The notes under the pieces are model-generated. The model saw only the letters and a list, made by a program, of their open reading frames with translations. It had not been told where the DNA came from and made no database searches. Positions 1 through 10,652 of a stretch of DNA of 64,000 bases are shown here, piece by piece. How positions within the stretch are numbered: position 1 is the stretch's first letter; each line of letters starts with the position of its first letter. This stretch comes from Xanthostigma xanthostigma (lineage: Eukaryota; Arthropoda; Insecta; Raphidioptera; Raphidiidae). The translations under genes were made by a program, and so were the position numbers. The DNA lies in NCBI GenBank assembly GCA_963575645.1, contig OY754466.1, forward strand, positions 8,410,001 to 8,474,000, given 5' to 3'.

Positions 1-1
1 A

Positions 2-2425
2 TTTTGGCAACTAAGACTGGACAATTCTAGCTCTGAACTGTGTACATTCTATACACCCCATGGAAAATACAAATTTAATCGACTTCCCTTCGGCCTATGT
101 TCTGCACCAGAAGTCTTTCAAAAGAAAAACAGGGAGCTGTTTGGCGATCTGAAAGGCGTCATAATATATTTCGATGACATTATCGTATCTGGAGAAACTG
201 AAATTGAACATGACAAAAATTTAGAAGCTCTATTCGAGAGAGCTAGACAATGCAATGTAAAATTTAATCGGGAAAAATTCCAGTTCAAGTCACCTCAAGT
301 TCAATATGTTGGAATGAAAATTTCTAAAAATGGACTTGAACTAGATGATAAATATGCTAAGGCCGTCAAAGAACTTAAACAGCCTACAAATAAAAAAGAC
401 TTACTGAAATTTCTAGGACTAATTAAATTCTTACACAGATTTATTCCGAATGCGTCGGAAATTACCACTGCTTTACGCGATCTAACCAAAACCGATTCCC
501 TGTGGATTTGGACGGAGAAACACTCAAAAGAATTTGAAAATATAATTAAGTTAATTTGTAATGCACCAGTACTAAGATTTTTTGACAAAAACTTGTCAAT
601 CACGATACAGACCGATGCGTCTACTTCAGGAATTGGGGCGTGCCTTCTTCAGAACGGTCAACCTGTTGCATTCGCATCAAGAAGCATGACCGACTGTGAA
701 AAATCCTACTCTCAAATTGAAAAAGAGATGCTAGCGATCGTTGTTGCAGCAGAAAAATTTCATTATTATATATATGGTAGAACGGTTACGATTCAAACCG
801 ATCATAAGCCATTGGAATCAATATTCAAGAAGGATTTAGCGAAGATACCTTCCCGGCTGCAAAGAATGAGACATAAACTATTCAATTATAACTTACTGGT
901 TCAGTATATACCTGGAAAAGACATGTTGATAGCGGACTACTTATCACGAAATTATATAAACGAACCAATAAATGAAGATCCCGAACTGCATCATACGATT
1001 CACGCAATTTCCAGCAACTTGCCAATGTCGCCGGACAAAAGAAAGCTATTTCAACAAGCCACATCGGCTGATCAAACGCTAGCCAAGATAAAACAGTTTT
1101 GTCGACACGGATGGCCATCCCGAAACACGAGTATTCCTGATCGAATAAAAGACTACTGTTCTGTGAAACATCTTCTGTCGACTCAAGATGAATTACTATT
1201 TCTCGAAGACAAAATCGTGGTTCCTGAATCTCTCAGAGGGTCGATGTTGAAACTGATTCATGAAGGACACTTGGGTCTTGATAAATGCAAGTCTAGAGCT
1301 CGACAAACACTCTACTGGCCACGGATCACTCAAGACATTGAGAAATTAATAAGCGCCTGCGAAATATGCAACAAATATAAAAGAGCAAACCAAAAAGAAC
1401 CGTTGCATCCATATCCAGTTCCAGAGCGACCGTGGCAAAGAGTGGCATCTGATATTTTAACGTGGGCTAACAAAGATTATCTAGTCGTATATGACGCGTA
1501 CTCGAAATGGATAGAGCTAAATCGCTTAACAGAAAAAACTGCTGGTGGCGTAATAAAATGCTTAAAAGAAATTTTTAGTCATCTTGGAATACCAGAAACT
1601 TTCGTTTCTGACAACATGCCTTATGGGAGTGTGGAGTTTAGAGAATTTGCAAGATCTGTAGATATGAAAGTTGTCACATCTAGCCCAAAATATCCTACGT
1701 CTAATGGACTAGCAGAAAAGGCTGTATCAATTGCGAAAAACATGCTGCGTAAAAGTCAAGACTTACAATTAGCATTACTGCAATATCGAAATACTCCCAT
1801 AGCTTCACTGAAAATGTCGCCAGCTCAAATTCTTATGGGAAGATCGCTTCGTGACAAAATTCCATGCACACCCAGCTTCCTTATACCATCAACACCGAAG
1901 CAAGAAGAGATCATAAGGAGTCTGAAGAACAACTGCAATACTCAAAAAAATTACTATGACAGGGAGTCCAAGGATCTCCCACCTCTTAAAAGTGAAGATA
2001 AAGTATGGGTTCGAGAAAATAGAATGTGGACGCCTGCTAAAGTATTATATCCGCACAGTTCGCCTAGATCTTACATCGTTCAGGATGAAGACGGGTCTAT
2101 TCTGAGAAGGAACAGACGGGATCTCAGAAGATCCGGTCACTTAAGCGACGAGAATTCGTCCTATGAAGATCAGAGTCAAAACCGTGAAGACAATGCAACA
2201 ATTGCAGCGAGAACTGGTGAACAATCGTCTGGTTATTCCCGTCCTCACAGACATAAAGTCCCACCTCAGCGGTATGGCACTACTATTACGTTATCCTCAT
2301 CCGATGACGAAACACAAACGACGCCACAAAGAAGACCTGCTAGAAATACGAGACCTCCAGAAAGATTTGGAGATTTAATACCTTTTCCGTCGTCTCTTGA
2401 AACAAATGATAATGAAGAGGTGTAA
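2..2425 (+). CDS. Ty3/gypsy pol polyprotein (RT-RNase H-integrase), 5' part outside window
   Basis: The reading frame is open from base 2 to the stop at 2423-2425 (807 codons visible), so the N-terminus lies outside the window. Seen in order: the end of reverse transcriptase with the active-site YFDD at residues 56-59 (family form YxDD); RNase H with TDAS (Asp about 205) and TDHKP (Asp about 267); an HHCC zinc-binding region (first His about 420, CxxC Cys 453 and 456); an integrase core with Asp about 484, Asp about 537 and Glu about 572 in GLAEKA; and a basic, Ser/Arg-rich tail. This order (RT-RH-IN) is that of Ty3/gypsy elements. The enzymes copy element RNA into DNA and integrate it. No stop or frameshift is visible, so the copy may be young. 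No envelope gene follows. It lies in the presumed dystrophin intron upstream of the first exon seen. Confidence 0.93.
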   Translation, partial: FWQLRLDNSSSELCTFYTPHGKYKFNRLPFGLCSAPEVFQKKNRELFGDLKGVIIYFDDIIVSGETEIEHDKNLEALFERARQCNVKFNREKFQFKSPQVQYVGMKISKNGLELDDKYAKAVKELKQPTNKKDLLKFLGLIKFLHRFIPNASEITTALRDLTKTDSLWIWTEKHSKEFENIIKLICNAPVLRFFDKNLSITIQTDASTSGIGACLLQNGQPVAFASRSMTDCEKSYSQIEKEMLAIVVAAEKFHYYIYGRTVTIQTDHKPLESIFKKDLAKIPSRLQRMRHKLFNYNLLVQYIPGKDMLIADYLSRNYINEPINEDPELHHTIHAISSNLPMSPDKRKLFQQATSADQTLAKIKQFCRHGWPSRNTSIPDRIKDYCSVKHLLSTQDELLFLEDKIVVPESLRGSMLKLIHEGHLGLDKCKSRARQTLYWPRITQDIEKLISACEICNKYKRANQKEPLHPYPVPERPWQRVASDILTWANKDYLVVYDAYSKWIELNRLTEKTAGGVIKCLKEIFSHLGIPETFVSDNMPYGSVEFREFARSVDMKVVTSSPKYPTSNGLAEKAVSIAKNMLRKSQDLQLALLQYRNTPIASLKMSPAQILMGRSLRDKIPCTPSFLIPSTPKQEEIIRSLKNNCNTQKNYYDRESKDLPPLKSEDKVWVRENRMWTPAKVLYPHSSPRSYIVQDEDGSILRRNRRDLRRSGHLSDENSSYEDQSQNREDNATIAARTGEQSSGYSRPHRHKVPPQRYGTTITLSSSDDETQTTPQRRPARNTRPPERFGDLIPFPSSLETNDNEEV

Positions 2426-2663
2426 AATATTGTATTTCCAAGCAATCACTTATCATAGCACTTATATAATAAAAGTCACAAAAATGTAGTCAAAAATAAT
2501 GTCTCAAAGAACATCCATCAGCCAGTCATAAAATCACGCCTGTAAGTGATTGCTTGGAAGCTAACACTATAATATTTCATTCTAATTAATTGTAATATTT
2601 ATACTGAATAAATTACTAATATCTATTAAAATTAATAACAACCATTAACCAATAAATTTACAG
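2422..2663 (+). repeat. Putative 3' LTR of the gypsy element
   Basis: A purine-rich stretch (AATGAAGAGG) is followed at once by TGT overlapping the pol stop codon. The AT-rich sequence then runs to an ACA near 2663 and contains AATAAA signals near 2612 and 2652. TGT...ACA ends after a polypurine tract are typical of 3' LTRs. The 5' LTR is outside the window, so the boundaries are inferred. A 17-bp perfect inverted repeat (2437-2453 with 2543-2559) lies inside. Confidence 0.5.
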
Positions 2664-3684
2664 TAGTAGTTCTAGAGTTACTTTTTTTTAAGTTTAATAT
2701 GTTTCTAATTACTTTTATTTGATAATAAATAAAATCATCGACCAATTTTTCAGACAAATATATTAACAAAAAAACATAATTAATACATTAACGTTTCGAT
2801 CCGGATTTGGATCTTCTTCAGAACTGATCAAAAAATATAAAAAGTAATTAATATTTAGTTTCCATTTATTTTTAATCAAATTCGTAAAAGATTTTTTAAT
2901 ATTGAAATATTGTAAAAATAATAACAAATAATTTTAAATAAGTAGTCATGGATATGATTGTGAGTACCTAAAAAGAAAGAAAAAATTATTAAAAACATGT
3001 TCGAATTTGTGTTTTGTTATTAAGTACATTATGTTTGTCAGGGATTAATTTATGATTATTTTGGTGTTCCCTTATTCTTGTATAAAGAGCTCTTTTTGAA
3101 AAATTGGCGATAATTTTATTTATTAAAGAGTTCTAATCAGACGCGTTAATCAAAGATTAATCATTTGATAATATTGATTTTTTGTTTGTTTGAAAATTTT
3201 TTCCTCAAAGTTTCATTCAGAGTTTTCAATGTCAAGGAATTTTAAAGAAAGACAGTTTTCTGTACGTGCATATAGTATTCTTGTAGACCATTCTCGGTAT
3301 CGCAACTAGTTCCGGGCTTCCGGAACCGAGAACACAATATCGAAATTAGTTCTGAAATTGAGGATGATTCGCTATTGCCTTAGAATAGACTTCCTAAAAC
3401 TTCAAAGGCGTTTCCCGCGTATTAGTAGTTGTTACAGAAGTAAATAAGAAGCATACTTACTTCTTGAAACTACCTCGACTTTCGTTTTATAACAACTTTG
3501 ATCGTTTATGATCCTTACTGTTGTCAGTTGTCACCGTCATCCTAGGATGAGATATTATTACATCCTTAGATCGTACAGATGTCTGTATCGTTCAATTTTG
3601 GTACAAAACCATAAACGTTACATTCGTCAACTCGGAATCAAATTTTGAAATAGACCTGCTCTCTGGAAGGTTCCCCAACATTTG
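2664..3684. other. Non-coding stretch around family A copy 1
   Basis: Apart from family A copy 1 this AT-rich stretch holds no gene, RNA or repeat that I can name. Confidence 0.6.
2724..3158. mobile_element. Family A inverted-repeat element, copy 1
   Basis: The left arm opens with AATAAATAAAATCATCGACC and the right arm closes with the complementary TCGATAATTTTATTTATT, followed by the longer shared end (TCTAATCAGACG...). The left arm carries the hammerhead-like motif on the minus strand at about 2784-2821. The same arms recur at 4269, 10570, 13315, 17640, 40870, 47165 and 56979. No coding sequence is seen. Confidence 0.7.
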
Positions 3685-3933
3685 AAGGGTACACGGGAAG
3701 AAGAAGGCGGTTTGTCAAAAAATGTAAATTGTGCAGGAGAGCATTTTGAAGTGTTTTAGATCGTACCATTTACTTGCTGATGCATTTCTTTCAACGCTTA
3801 TAACTTTTGACCTAGCGTATTCTTGTCTAAAATGAATACACCCACAGAAAGGTACGACTTTTGGCTACAAGATGGCATAAAAAAATTAATTTCGAATTTT
3901 TACTGACAAATCGCCTTCTTCCCGTGTACCCTT
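3685..3933. mobile_element. MITE with about 30-bp TIRs and CATTTG direct repeats
   Basis: Terminal inverted repeats begin AAGGGTACACGGGAAGAAG and continue to a shared GATTTGTCA-type end on each side. The 6-bp sequence CATTTG flanks both ends (3679-3684 and 3934-3939) and may be the target duplication. There is no coding capacity. Superfamily not assigned. Confidence 0.65.
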
Positions 3934-3956
3934 CATTTGCAACAATATATAATTTT

Positions 3957-4268
3957 TGAAGTGAAACTTCTTTACGCACGCTTGACTTGGGGAGTAAGCT
4001 GGTGAATGCATGACGAGAGATTTACGGAAACTGTGATCGGGCGAGGCGAACGGAAGTTGAGAGGGAGATATAAGTTAGTGAAGATAGAAAGAGGATGACA
4101 AATACTTCACTGGCTAATGACGCCATCAGGTGGCCGAAAATATAAGCAGTACTAACAATAGAATGACACATACTTTACTTGCCAGTGGCGCTATCGGGTG
4201 ACAGAAAAAAGTAATATTTTGTTCAATACATTAAATATTCTACGTTTAAAGTGAATAAAATTGTAAAT
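3957..4268 (+). mobile_element. Family D MITE copy, 3' end replaced by family A
   Basis: It starts with GAAGTGAAACTTCTTTACGC and matches the complete copy at 9506-9896 until it is cut at 4269, where a family A element begins. Family D ends are near-identical inverted TGAAGTAAAACTTCTT sequences. Other copies: 58011-58540 (minus) and part at 60290-60530. Confidence 0.7.
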
Positions 4269-4620
4269 CAAATCTTTGATTGACGTCTGATTAGAATTCT
4301 TCAATAAATAAAATTATCGACCAATTTTTCAGACAAATATATTAACAAAAATAATAACTAATACATTAACGTTTCGGTCCGCATTTGGATCTTCTTCAGA
4401 ACTGATCTAAAAAATATAAAAATTGTTTAATAGTTAGTTTCTAATTGGTATTTGAAAAAAATTCGCTTTAAGTTTTGAATTATCAAAATTGAAAAAAATA
4501 ATATATTTCTTAGATCAGTTCTGAAGAAACTCTAAATCCGGATCGAAACGTTAATGTATTCATTATTATTTTTTGTTAATATATTTGTCTGAAAAATTGG
4601 TCGATAATTTTTTTTATTTT
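4269..4620. mobile_element. Family A inverted-repeat element, copy 2
   Basis: Both arms are present: the left starts CAAATCTTTGATTGACGTCT and the right ends near TTGGTCGATAATTTTTTTTA. A hammerhead-like motif lies on the minus strand in the left arm (4362-4399) and another on the plus strand in the right arm (4521-4558). In the right-arm copy one strand of stem II is mutated, which would break the helix. It sits at the point where family D copy 1 ends. Confidence 0.75.
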
Positions 4621-5138
4621 TTCTTATTATATAACTGGGTTGTTCGTAGAACTTTGCGCGTTGTAAGTTTCTCCCTGCTATATTGTTCGTGCCGTCTATG
4701 TCTCTACGATCTGAATCGTGTGCAGTTATCTTCTCTCGAACATACTTACACGGGTCCTGGAGTACCGCTAAGCTCTGTCACGTGACCCGCAGTAATAACA
4801 ACGGAGAGTGGAGCGTTCCAAGAATTTAATAACACACAGCAACCCGGCCGGTCTGTTGTGACGTCACAGGAAACACTGTGTCTGTCCTTCGTCGTTTGTT
4901 CATAAAATATTTCTGGCCGCGTTCGACGCCATACAGCGTTCAAACAAACTGAACAAGTTGGAATGAGAGTTTGCAGAACTCGTTTGCCCCTGTTGTTAAT
5001 ATTATGTTAAATACAGAGATGTCTTTTCGACATCAATTTGAATATTTACATGCTCAATAACCGAATTTTAACCGTTTTGGAACTGTCTCGTCCTGGCTTC
5101 GTCCGGGTGCAAATCGGATTGTGTTCGCTAGACATCAT
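4621..5138. other. Unassigned non-coding stretch
   Basis: No gene or recognised repeat is visible. A short piece near 5095-5130 (CGTCCGGGTGCAAATCGG then CGCTAGAC) resembles a degenerate Helitron 3' end. Confidence 0.4.
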
Positions 5139-5631
5139 CTATACTAATATATAAAGCTGAAGAGTTTGTTTGTTTGTTTGTTTAAACGCGCTCATCTCAG
5201 GAACTACTGGTTCAAATAAAGATATAGCCATGGTCATTATTTATAAAACAGTGTTATTGTTGTTCGTCGTTAATGAGTTTGTTCTATTAATTTCATTCTT
5301 ACTACTCTCTCGAAACTTGATATCAGATATTTTTCAAATTTTCATCGTAAATGTGTTTTTGAAGATATCTATACTAATATATAAAGCTGAAGAGTTTGTT
5401 TGTTTGTTTGAACGCGCTAATCTCAGGAACTACTGGTTCAAATTAAAAAAAAATAATTGTTGGATAGCCCATTTATCGAGGAAGGCTATAGGCTATATAA
5501 TATCACGCTACGACCATTAGGAGCGAAGCATTAATGAAAAATGTTGCAAAATGTATCTCAAAAATAAGCTTCTATTCAGGTGAAATGCACTAATTAAATA
5601 TAAGTACTCATATTAGCGTAGTGACTACACA

Positions 5632-5704
5632 ACGTCGTATGGCTCAATCGGTAGAGCATGCGACTGTCAAAACAGGATCGTGGGTTCAAGCCCCACGTTG
5701 GGCG
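5632..5704 (+). pseudogene. tRNA-Lys-like SINE head
   Basis: A box (TGGCTCAATCGGTAGAGCAT), B box (GGGTTCAAGCCC) and 3' end CCCACGTTGGGCG follow eukaryotic tRNA-Lys. The anticodon arm is disrupted (CGACTGTCAAAACAGG), so a working tRNA is unlikely. The same head occurs in the Helitron copies at 24387 and 56353 (minus). Confidence 0.7.
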
Positions 5705-5802
5705 AATATATTTTTATTTATTTTTTTATTTTCTACATTGCTTTCTTCTAAGGCTTACATTTAAGTTTATTTTGATTTCATTTAATTAATTAAAAAAAAA
5801 AA

Positions 5803-6390
5803 TGGTTGTCTGTAAAGTCGGTTTACGGACGATAGTTTTACGTGATAACGTATTCCGTAATACATAACCTAAATTCTACATATAATAATTATAATAACTC
5901 GAATCTATGATATTGCATCTTTCGCTTCAAATTTAGGTTAATTTTATTTATTAAAATTACTCACCACCTATAATAATAATTGTTTTTTTTAACTTTCTTT
6001 CTTTCGTATTTATTTTAAGTCTCAAAGATTAATTGTCATAATATTTTGAAAACAATTGTTTCATTGTTTATATAAAATTCCAAAACCTACTTACAATATT
6101 TAAGTATTTTCATACGTCAAAAAATTGATTTTTATAATGATTAAATTTGTATGAAAACGATTTTTTCGAGAGATGAGACCTAGCTAAAACGATTTTTTGC
6201 CTCCCAAAATCCCTTTTCAGTAAATTTCATCCAAATCGTTAGGGCCGTTTTCGAGAAAAGCAGGCACAGGGTCAAGCGGAACGTTAGGAACGTTACACTT
6301 TTTCGTGCATGCAGCCGGTGTTTCATCAATTTACAAGATTGGTGATTCATCAATTTATAAGACGTTATCACGTAAAAAATTGTTCGTTTA
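5803..6390 (+). mobile_element. Family P repeat nested in the Helitron
   Basis: One end is GGTTGTCTGTAAAGTCGG, followed by ACGTGATAACGT; the other contains ATAAGACGTTATCACGT. Further copies lie at 13775-14195, 22805-23468 (minus) and 60575-60835 (minus). The last has a matching empty site at 41148-41265. No coding sequence is seen. Confidence 0.6.
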
Positions 6391-6563
6391 AAAAAATATA
6401 AATACTGCTTTTTATCGACAAAAGCTTTTGAACGGTAACTCCGATCATCATGAAATTTGGACACAACATTCATCTCGGTAAACTAAGATGAATGTGTGTA
6501 CTCATATTCCTCCCTTCCCCATTCGTTCTTTTACACCGGGGTGAAACCGGACGGGACCACTAT

Positions 6564-7451
6564 CCAATATAATAATAATAAATCACGATCAAAAAAGCTA
6601 CATCTCGAGCAAAGCGAGACCAAGCCGCTATAGTTTATGATAAACTAAAAAAGGAAGGCGAGAAAATCCGAAATTTCGTCTAATTTTAAAACGTGTTTAG
6701 CGGTCTTTATACTGTGAAATTTTGTATATGTGAGTGATTAGTAATTATAGAAAACGAAAAAAAAAACAAGGTGGCGCTAAATAGAGTGGCGGATAAACGA
6801 GGTTTTATTGTATCTAGCGAATGACAATTAAAAAGCTGTCGAAATACGTTACCTCCGTATCATAAATTTAAACACAAGAGACTCTCGAAGATTCGTCCTA
6901 TATATTTGGTGTCCCAGTTTTCAGCCCCTCCCCCATAACTTTGAACCGATATCCTCATTAGTATTCATGAACACGAACGGGGAAAGAGGGGCTCTCAGTC
7001 GCGATGTGGAGATCTTAGAACATTTAATGTGGAATGTGAAACAAGATATTGTTAAAAAGATCTTTAAAAAATAAGCATTTTGTAGGACATTTTTTTTATT
7101 ACTGCCACTCCTGTTAAGTAATATTCGTTTGAAATTTTTAAAGTGAAATATCATAATATCGAACTTAATTTTAAAAGTTGGCATTTAATAGTTATTGGCG
7201 TAACTAGTAGTCTAAGTCATTCATGACAGGTCATGACTTAGCCTACAAGTTGCGCCCATAATTTTATTCAACAATTGCGCGTTATTCATGTTTTAATTAT
7301 AATGAGATGTTGTAAATATCTATTTATTTCTTTATAAAAAAAACTGTCAATACTAACAGCACCAAACAGCACGATTCAATGTTTTGGTTTGAGGTTAGCC
7401 GGTTATGAATAAACTCCATGTCGAAAACATTCGGCCTCTCAATTTTAGCCT
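6564..7451. other. Non-coding stretch
   Basis: No gene is recognised. About 7068-7150 is an inverted copy of about 8740-8815 (shared AATAAAAAAAATGTCCTACA-type sequence), so it is part of another dispersed repeat. Confidence 0.5.
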
Positions 7452-8315
7452 CAATGGGTAAGTAAGTAAGTAAGTAAGTAATTTATTTGCAAATGCCAAG
7501 AAATTGGATACAAAAAGTCAAAAATAAAACATGCAAATACAGAATTAAAATATCATTATAAAAATACACAATATAAAAAATATCAATATAAAACATCAAA
7601 ATAAAACATCATAATAATGTGTCCAAATTATATATTGCGAGTCTAGTTAAATACGTTTTTAAATCTTTTTTAAAATCATTTAAATTAGTGCATCTGACGT
7701 GTCTTGACACTTTGTTAAAAATTTTGAATCCACTATACATGGGGCATCGTTCGTAGAATGTGGACCTGTGCTTTATGCTGTAACTATTTTGCCGTATGTC
7801 GTAATGTGACAGCTTTTTGGTATTAAAAAATCCTTTATTATACATGTAAGATAACAGAGTATAAACATATATTCCCCACATTGTCAAAATGTTGTAATCT
7901 TTAAAATAAGTTTTACAGGACATTGGCTGTTTTATATTAAATATAAGTCTTATAATTTTCTTTTGACTAATAATTAATATTCTTTTACTATCAACACTTC
8001 TTCCCCAATTAATAATGCCATATTTTATGGTTGAGTAAACTACTGCATAGTATATATATCTATTAAATGTGTTTGATCTAAAAAAGGTTTTAATATTTTT
8101 AATTGATAATACGCTTTATTAAGTTTTTTGCATATGTAGTCTACATGTTCCTTCCATTTAAGTAAACAGTCTATTTTTAATCCTAGGTATTTTGTTAGCA
8201 TTATCTCTTTCAAATGCGTATTTTTAACTGTAATTTTAAACTTATCTTTATCGCTATTTGACATCACTATTTTGAATAATAAACATGCAGTTTTATCAAT
8301 ATTTATTACAACAGG
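7452..8315 (-). mobile_element. 5'-truncated LINE (jockey/CR1-like), reverse transcriptase C-terminus
   Basis: On the minus strand a nearly continuous frame runs from about 8312 to 7609. It begins with an INIDKTACLLF-like segment, continues with KYLGLKIDCLLKWKEHVDYI, YGIINWG and QKKIIRLIF, and ends with GFKIFNKV followed by a lysine-rich tail. This is the usual end of jockey/CR1-clade RT proteins. One frameshift lies near 8045, where IDIYTMQ-stop in one frame continues as AVVYSTIKYGI in another. The 3' end is an (ACTT)n-type microsatellite tail (about 7455-7482 on +). The YADD active site is missing because of 5' truncation, as is typical of target-primed insertion. Confidence 0.85.
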
Positions 8316-8504
8316 GAGTTGTTGTTACCTACTATTTCGTTACGACTCAGAAAATAGTTACGTTTATTTTCATTACTCCACAATGGTCGAGCTAGTAGGA
8401 ATCTTCATTGAGTTATGACAAGTAATTGTCACCAATCGGTAAATGGCTATTTAGGGTTCGGTTTTTAGGCATGATAAAACATGAATAACGCGCATGAGTT
8501 GAAT

Positions 8505-8690
8505 AAAATCTAGTAACCTAATTAAACAATGTCACAATAAGTTTTCAATAATTGAAATTGTTTTTTTTTTATCGGAAAATACTTAGAGGTACTCATAGCA
8601 TATCTAGAAGAGCTCAGCGGTGTTTAGAAGTAAATGGAAGACAGTTTAAACATTTGTGACATTGTTTAATTAGGTAACTAGATTTTTAAT
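8505..8690. mobile_element. Short MITE with about 31-bp inverted repeats
   Basis: ATCTAGTAACCTAATTAAAC (left) pairs with GTTTAATTAGGTAACTAGAT (right), and the arms continue through ATGTCACAA. The unit is about 185 bp, with no coding sequence and no secure target duplication. Confidence 0.65.
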
Positions 8691-9505
8691 GCTGATTTTT
8701 AGAATTAAGTTCGTTATTATGACATGTTAATTTATTTCCAAAGAATATTACTTAACAGGGGTGGCAGTAATAAAAAAAAATGTCCTACAAAACTTGCTTA
8801 TTTTTTAAAGATCTTTTCAACAATACCACTTTCGACCTATCGTGCCATTTAAAATTCCGGAATTCTGAACATTCTGGAGCAAACTAATAGGGAAGCCGAC
8901 CCTTCCGGGGGAAAAAAATGTCACCATTCGATTCTTCATTAGGGCTTTTATAATACAGATTTTTGACACAACTCTCTACGGCTAACCGTTTTCGAAAAAA
9001 ACGACCGGTACAGGTGGTCTGACTCACCCTGTATATAATATTTTTTCCGCGTACCCCTTTATAGAATAAATACTGTTCACTTCATTTTCAGTATTTTTAA
9101 AATGTTTGACGGTTCACTTGTGACAGTAGCTATAATGTTACGGAACATGTATTATGTGCAATTCCTTTTCCATACGTCGATGCTCTAAGGTGGAGAGAGA
9201 CGCCTGGAGATTGTCTCCAGTTAATTTACAGCTCCGCCGCGCCAGAGAAAACTTCATTTTCACGTCGGCATTAAAATGGAACATGTGTTTTTACTCGACA
9301 ACGGAGTAGGTTATAATTTTATTAACAACTTTTCACAATACCTATTGAAATCTACACCCGATCGCGATATCCGATTGTTAAGGACGGTTCACAATTGCGT
9401 GAAAATGTGTATTTTCAATTTCACATTTGAGAACGTAATAAATACGGCTATCGAAAAGGACATTGCGTTTTAGCTATGGGTTTCCAACGCGACTTTCGAA
9501 CTTTT
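8691..9505. other. Non-coding stretch with a degenerate repeat
   Basis: About 8740-9050 is a dispersed repeat ending in CACCCTGTATA, a motif common at the ends of insect short repeats. It shares its start with about 7068-7150 in inverse orientation. No gene is seen; the small open frame at 9276-9473 has no recognisable feature. Confidence 0.45.
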
Positions 9506-9896
9506 TGAAGTAAAACTTCTTTACGCACGCTTGACTTGAGGAGTAAGCTGGTAAATGCGAGACGAGAGATTTACGGAAACTGTGATCGCTGTGATCGGGC
9601 GAGGCGAACGGAAGTTGAGAGGTAGATATAAGTTAGTGAAGTTAGAAAGAGGATGACAAATATTTAACTGGCTAGTGGCGTCATCAGGTGGCCGAAATAT
9701 AAGCAGTACTAATAGAATGACACATACTTTACTTGCCAGTGGCGCTATCGGGTGACAGAAAAAAGAAATATTTTGTTCAATACATTAAATATTCTACGTT
9801 TAAAGTGAATAAAATTGTAAATTCATTTTGAAGTTCATATTTTGTGAATTTTCGGGTGAATGATAACAAATTATGGCAGCAAGAAGTTTTACTTCA
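9506..9896. mobile_element. Family D MITE, complete copy
   Basis: Both ends are present: TGAAGTAAAACTTCTTTACG on the left and AAGAAGTTTTACTTCA on the right, forming an inverted repeat of about 16 bp. It contains the block GGTGGCCGAAATATAAGCAG shared with the copies at 3957 and 58011. No coding sequence. Confidence 0.7.
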
Positions 9897-10556
9897 GTCG
9901 TGTGGTCTAAAGCACACTCGTTTTTTCTGGCTATATTTTTTCACCTACACAAAAATGTGCAAGAACCGAATGTTTAGAGATTTGATTACGGAAGAAATAC
10001 CGTATTTTTTCGAAGTGAGAATTCTTTAGCGCTTTATCTGTTTGGAATAATCTGTCACGTTAAAGGGGAAATGATTTAGTAGCGGGGAAATATAAGAGTA
10101 ACCTTGAGCGCCAGAAATAAAGGAGAAATTGTATACATATACATATTTACATATTTTAATCTATGAGGGAGAATTGGTCTATTCCATATACTATGTACTG
10201 ATTATAGGAATAAAATCGCAATCGAACTATTAGGGTGCAAACATATACTTCTGTCTTTTTACGCCGTAAGCACTGGCGTATCAAGGAGGGCAAAACAAGC
10301 ACGGAAGACCCGGCTTAAGAAATTTCTAATTTGCTCCCTCCTGGGCCAAAAGCTGGGTACGCCCATGTTAACGTCATAGAAAAAGACAAAATTTTTGAAA
10401 CAGAGATACTTTATTCAGATTGAATGCAAGTACATCAACCAATCCTATCATCGGAGAAATCAGGGAATTACATAGAAAAAAGAGACGCAAATATATTTTC
10501 ACCGTTCACTCACCGCACATTGAGTAGATAGGCAATGATTCATATAATTAATTAAT
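9897..10556. other. Non-coding stretch
   Basis: No gene is recognised. About 10270-10375 (CACTGGCGTATCAAGGAG ... GGGTACGCCCATG) resembles a small degenerate hAT-type unit. Confidence 0.35.
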
Positions 10557-10569
10557 AGATATATGGTTT

Positions 10570-10639
10570 TCAAATCTTTGATTAACGTCTGATTAGAACT
10601 CTTCAATAAATAAAATTGGTCGATAATTTTATTTATTGA
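10570..10639. mobile_element. Family A, 70-bp minimal copy with 13-bp target duplication
   Basis: Only the two inverted ends remain: CAAATCTTTGATTAACGTCT through AATAAATAAAATT, then GGTCGATAATTTTATTTATT. The 13-bp AGATATATGGTTT occurs immediately on both sides (10557-10569 and 10640-10652), which shows this tiny unit inserted as such. Confidence 0.85.
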
Positions 10640-10652
10640 AGATATATGGTTT

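Larger units (their letters stand above)
5139..6563 (+). mobile_element. Non-autonomous Helitron with a second 5' end, an inserted SINE and family P
   Basis: Two Helitron-like 5' ends (TCTATACTAATATATAAAGC) occur at 5139 and about 5368, each after an A. The 3' end at 6534-6563 carries a CCGG...CCGG hairpin around GTGAAA and then CTAT, where other copies have CTAG. Inside are a tRNA-Lys-like SINE head (about 5632-5704) and a family P element (about 5803-6390). The backbone GAACGCGCTAATCTCAGG and GGCTATAGGCTATATAATAT is shared with the minus-strand copies at 14800, 24114, 25708 and 55958. No Rep/helicase coding is present. Confidence 0.7.

Noticed and set aside
5632..5704. Functional tRNA-Lys gene
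   Set aside because: The anticodon stem does not pair, and the same head occurs in three Helitron copies, which marks it as a SINE-type repeat.
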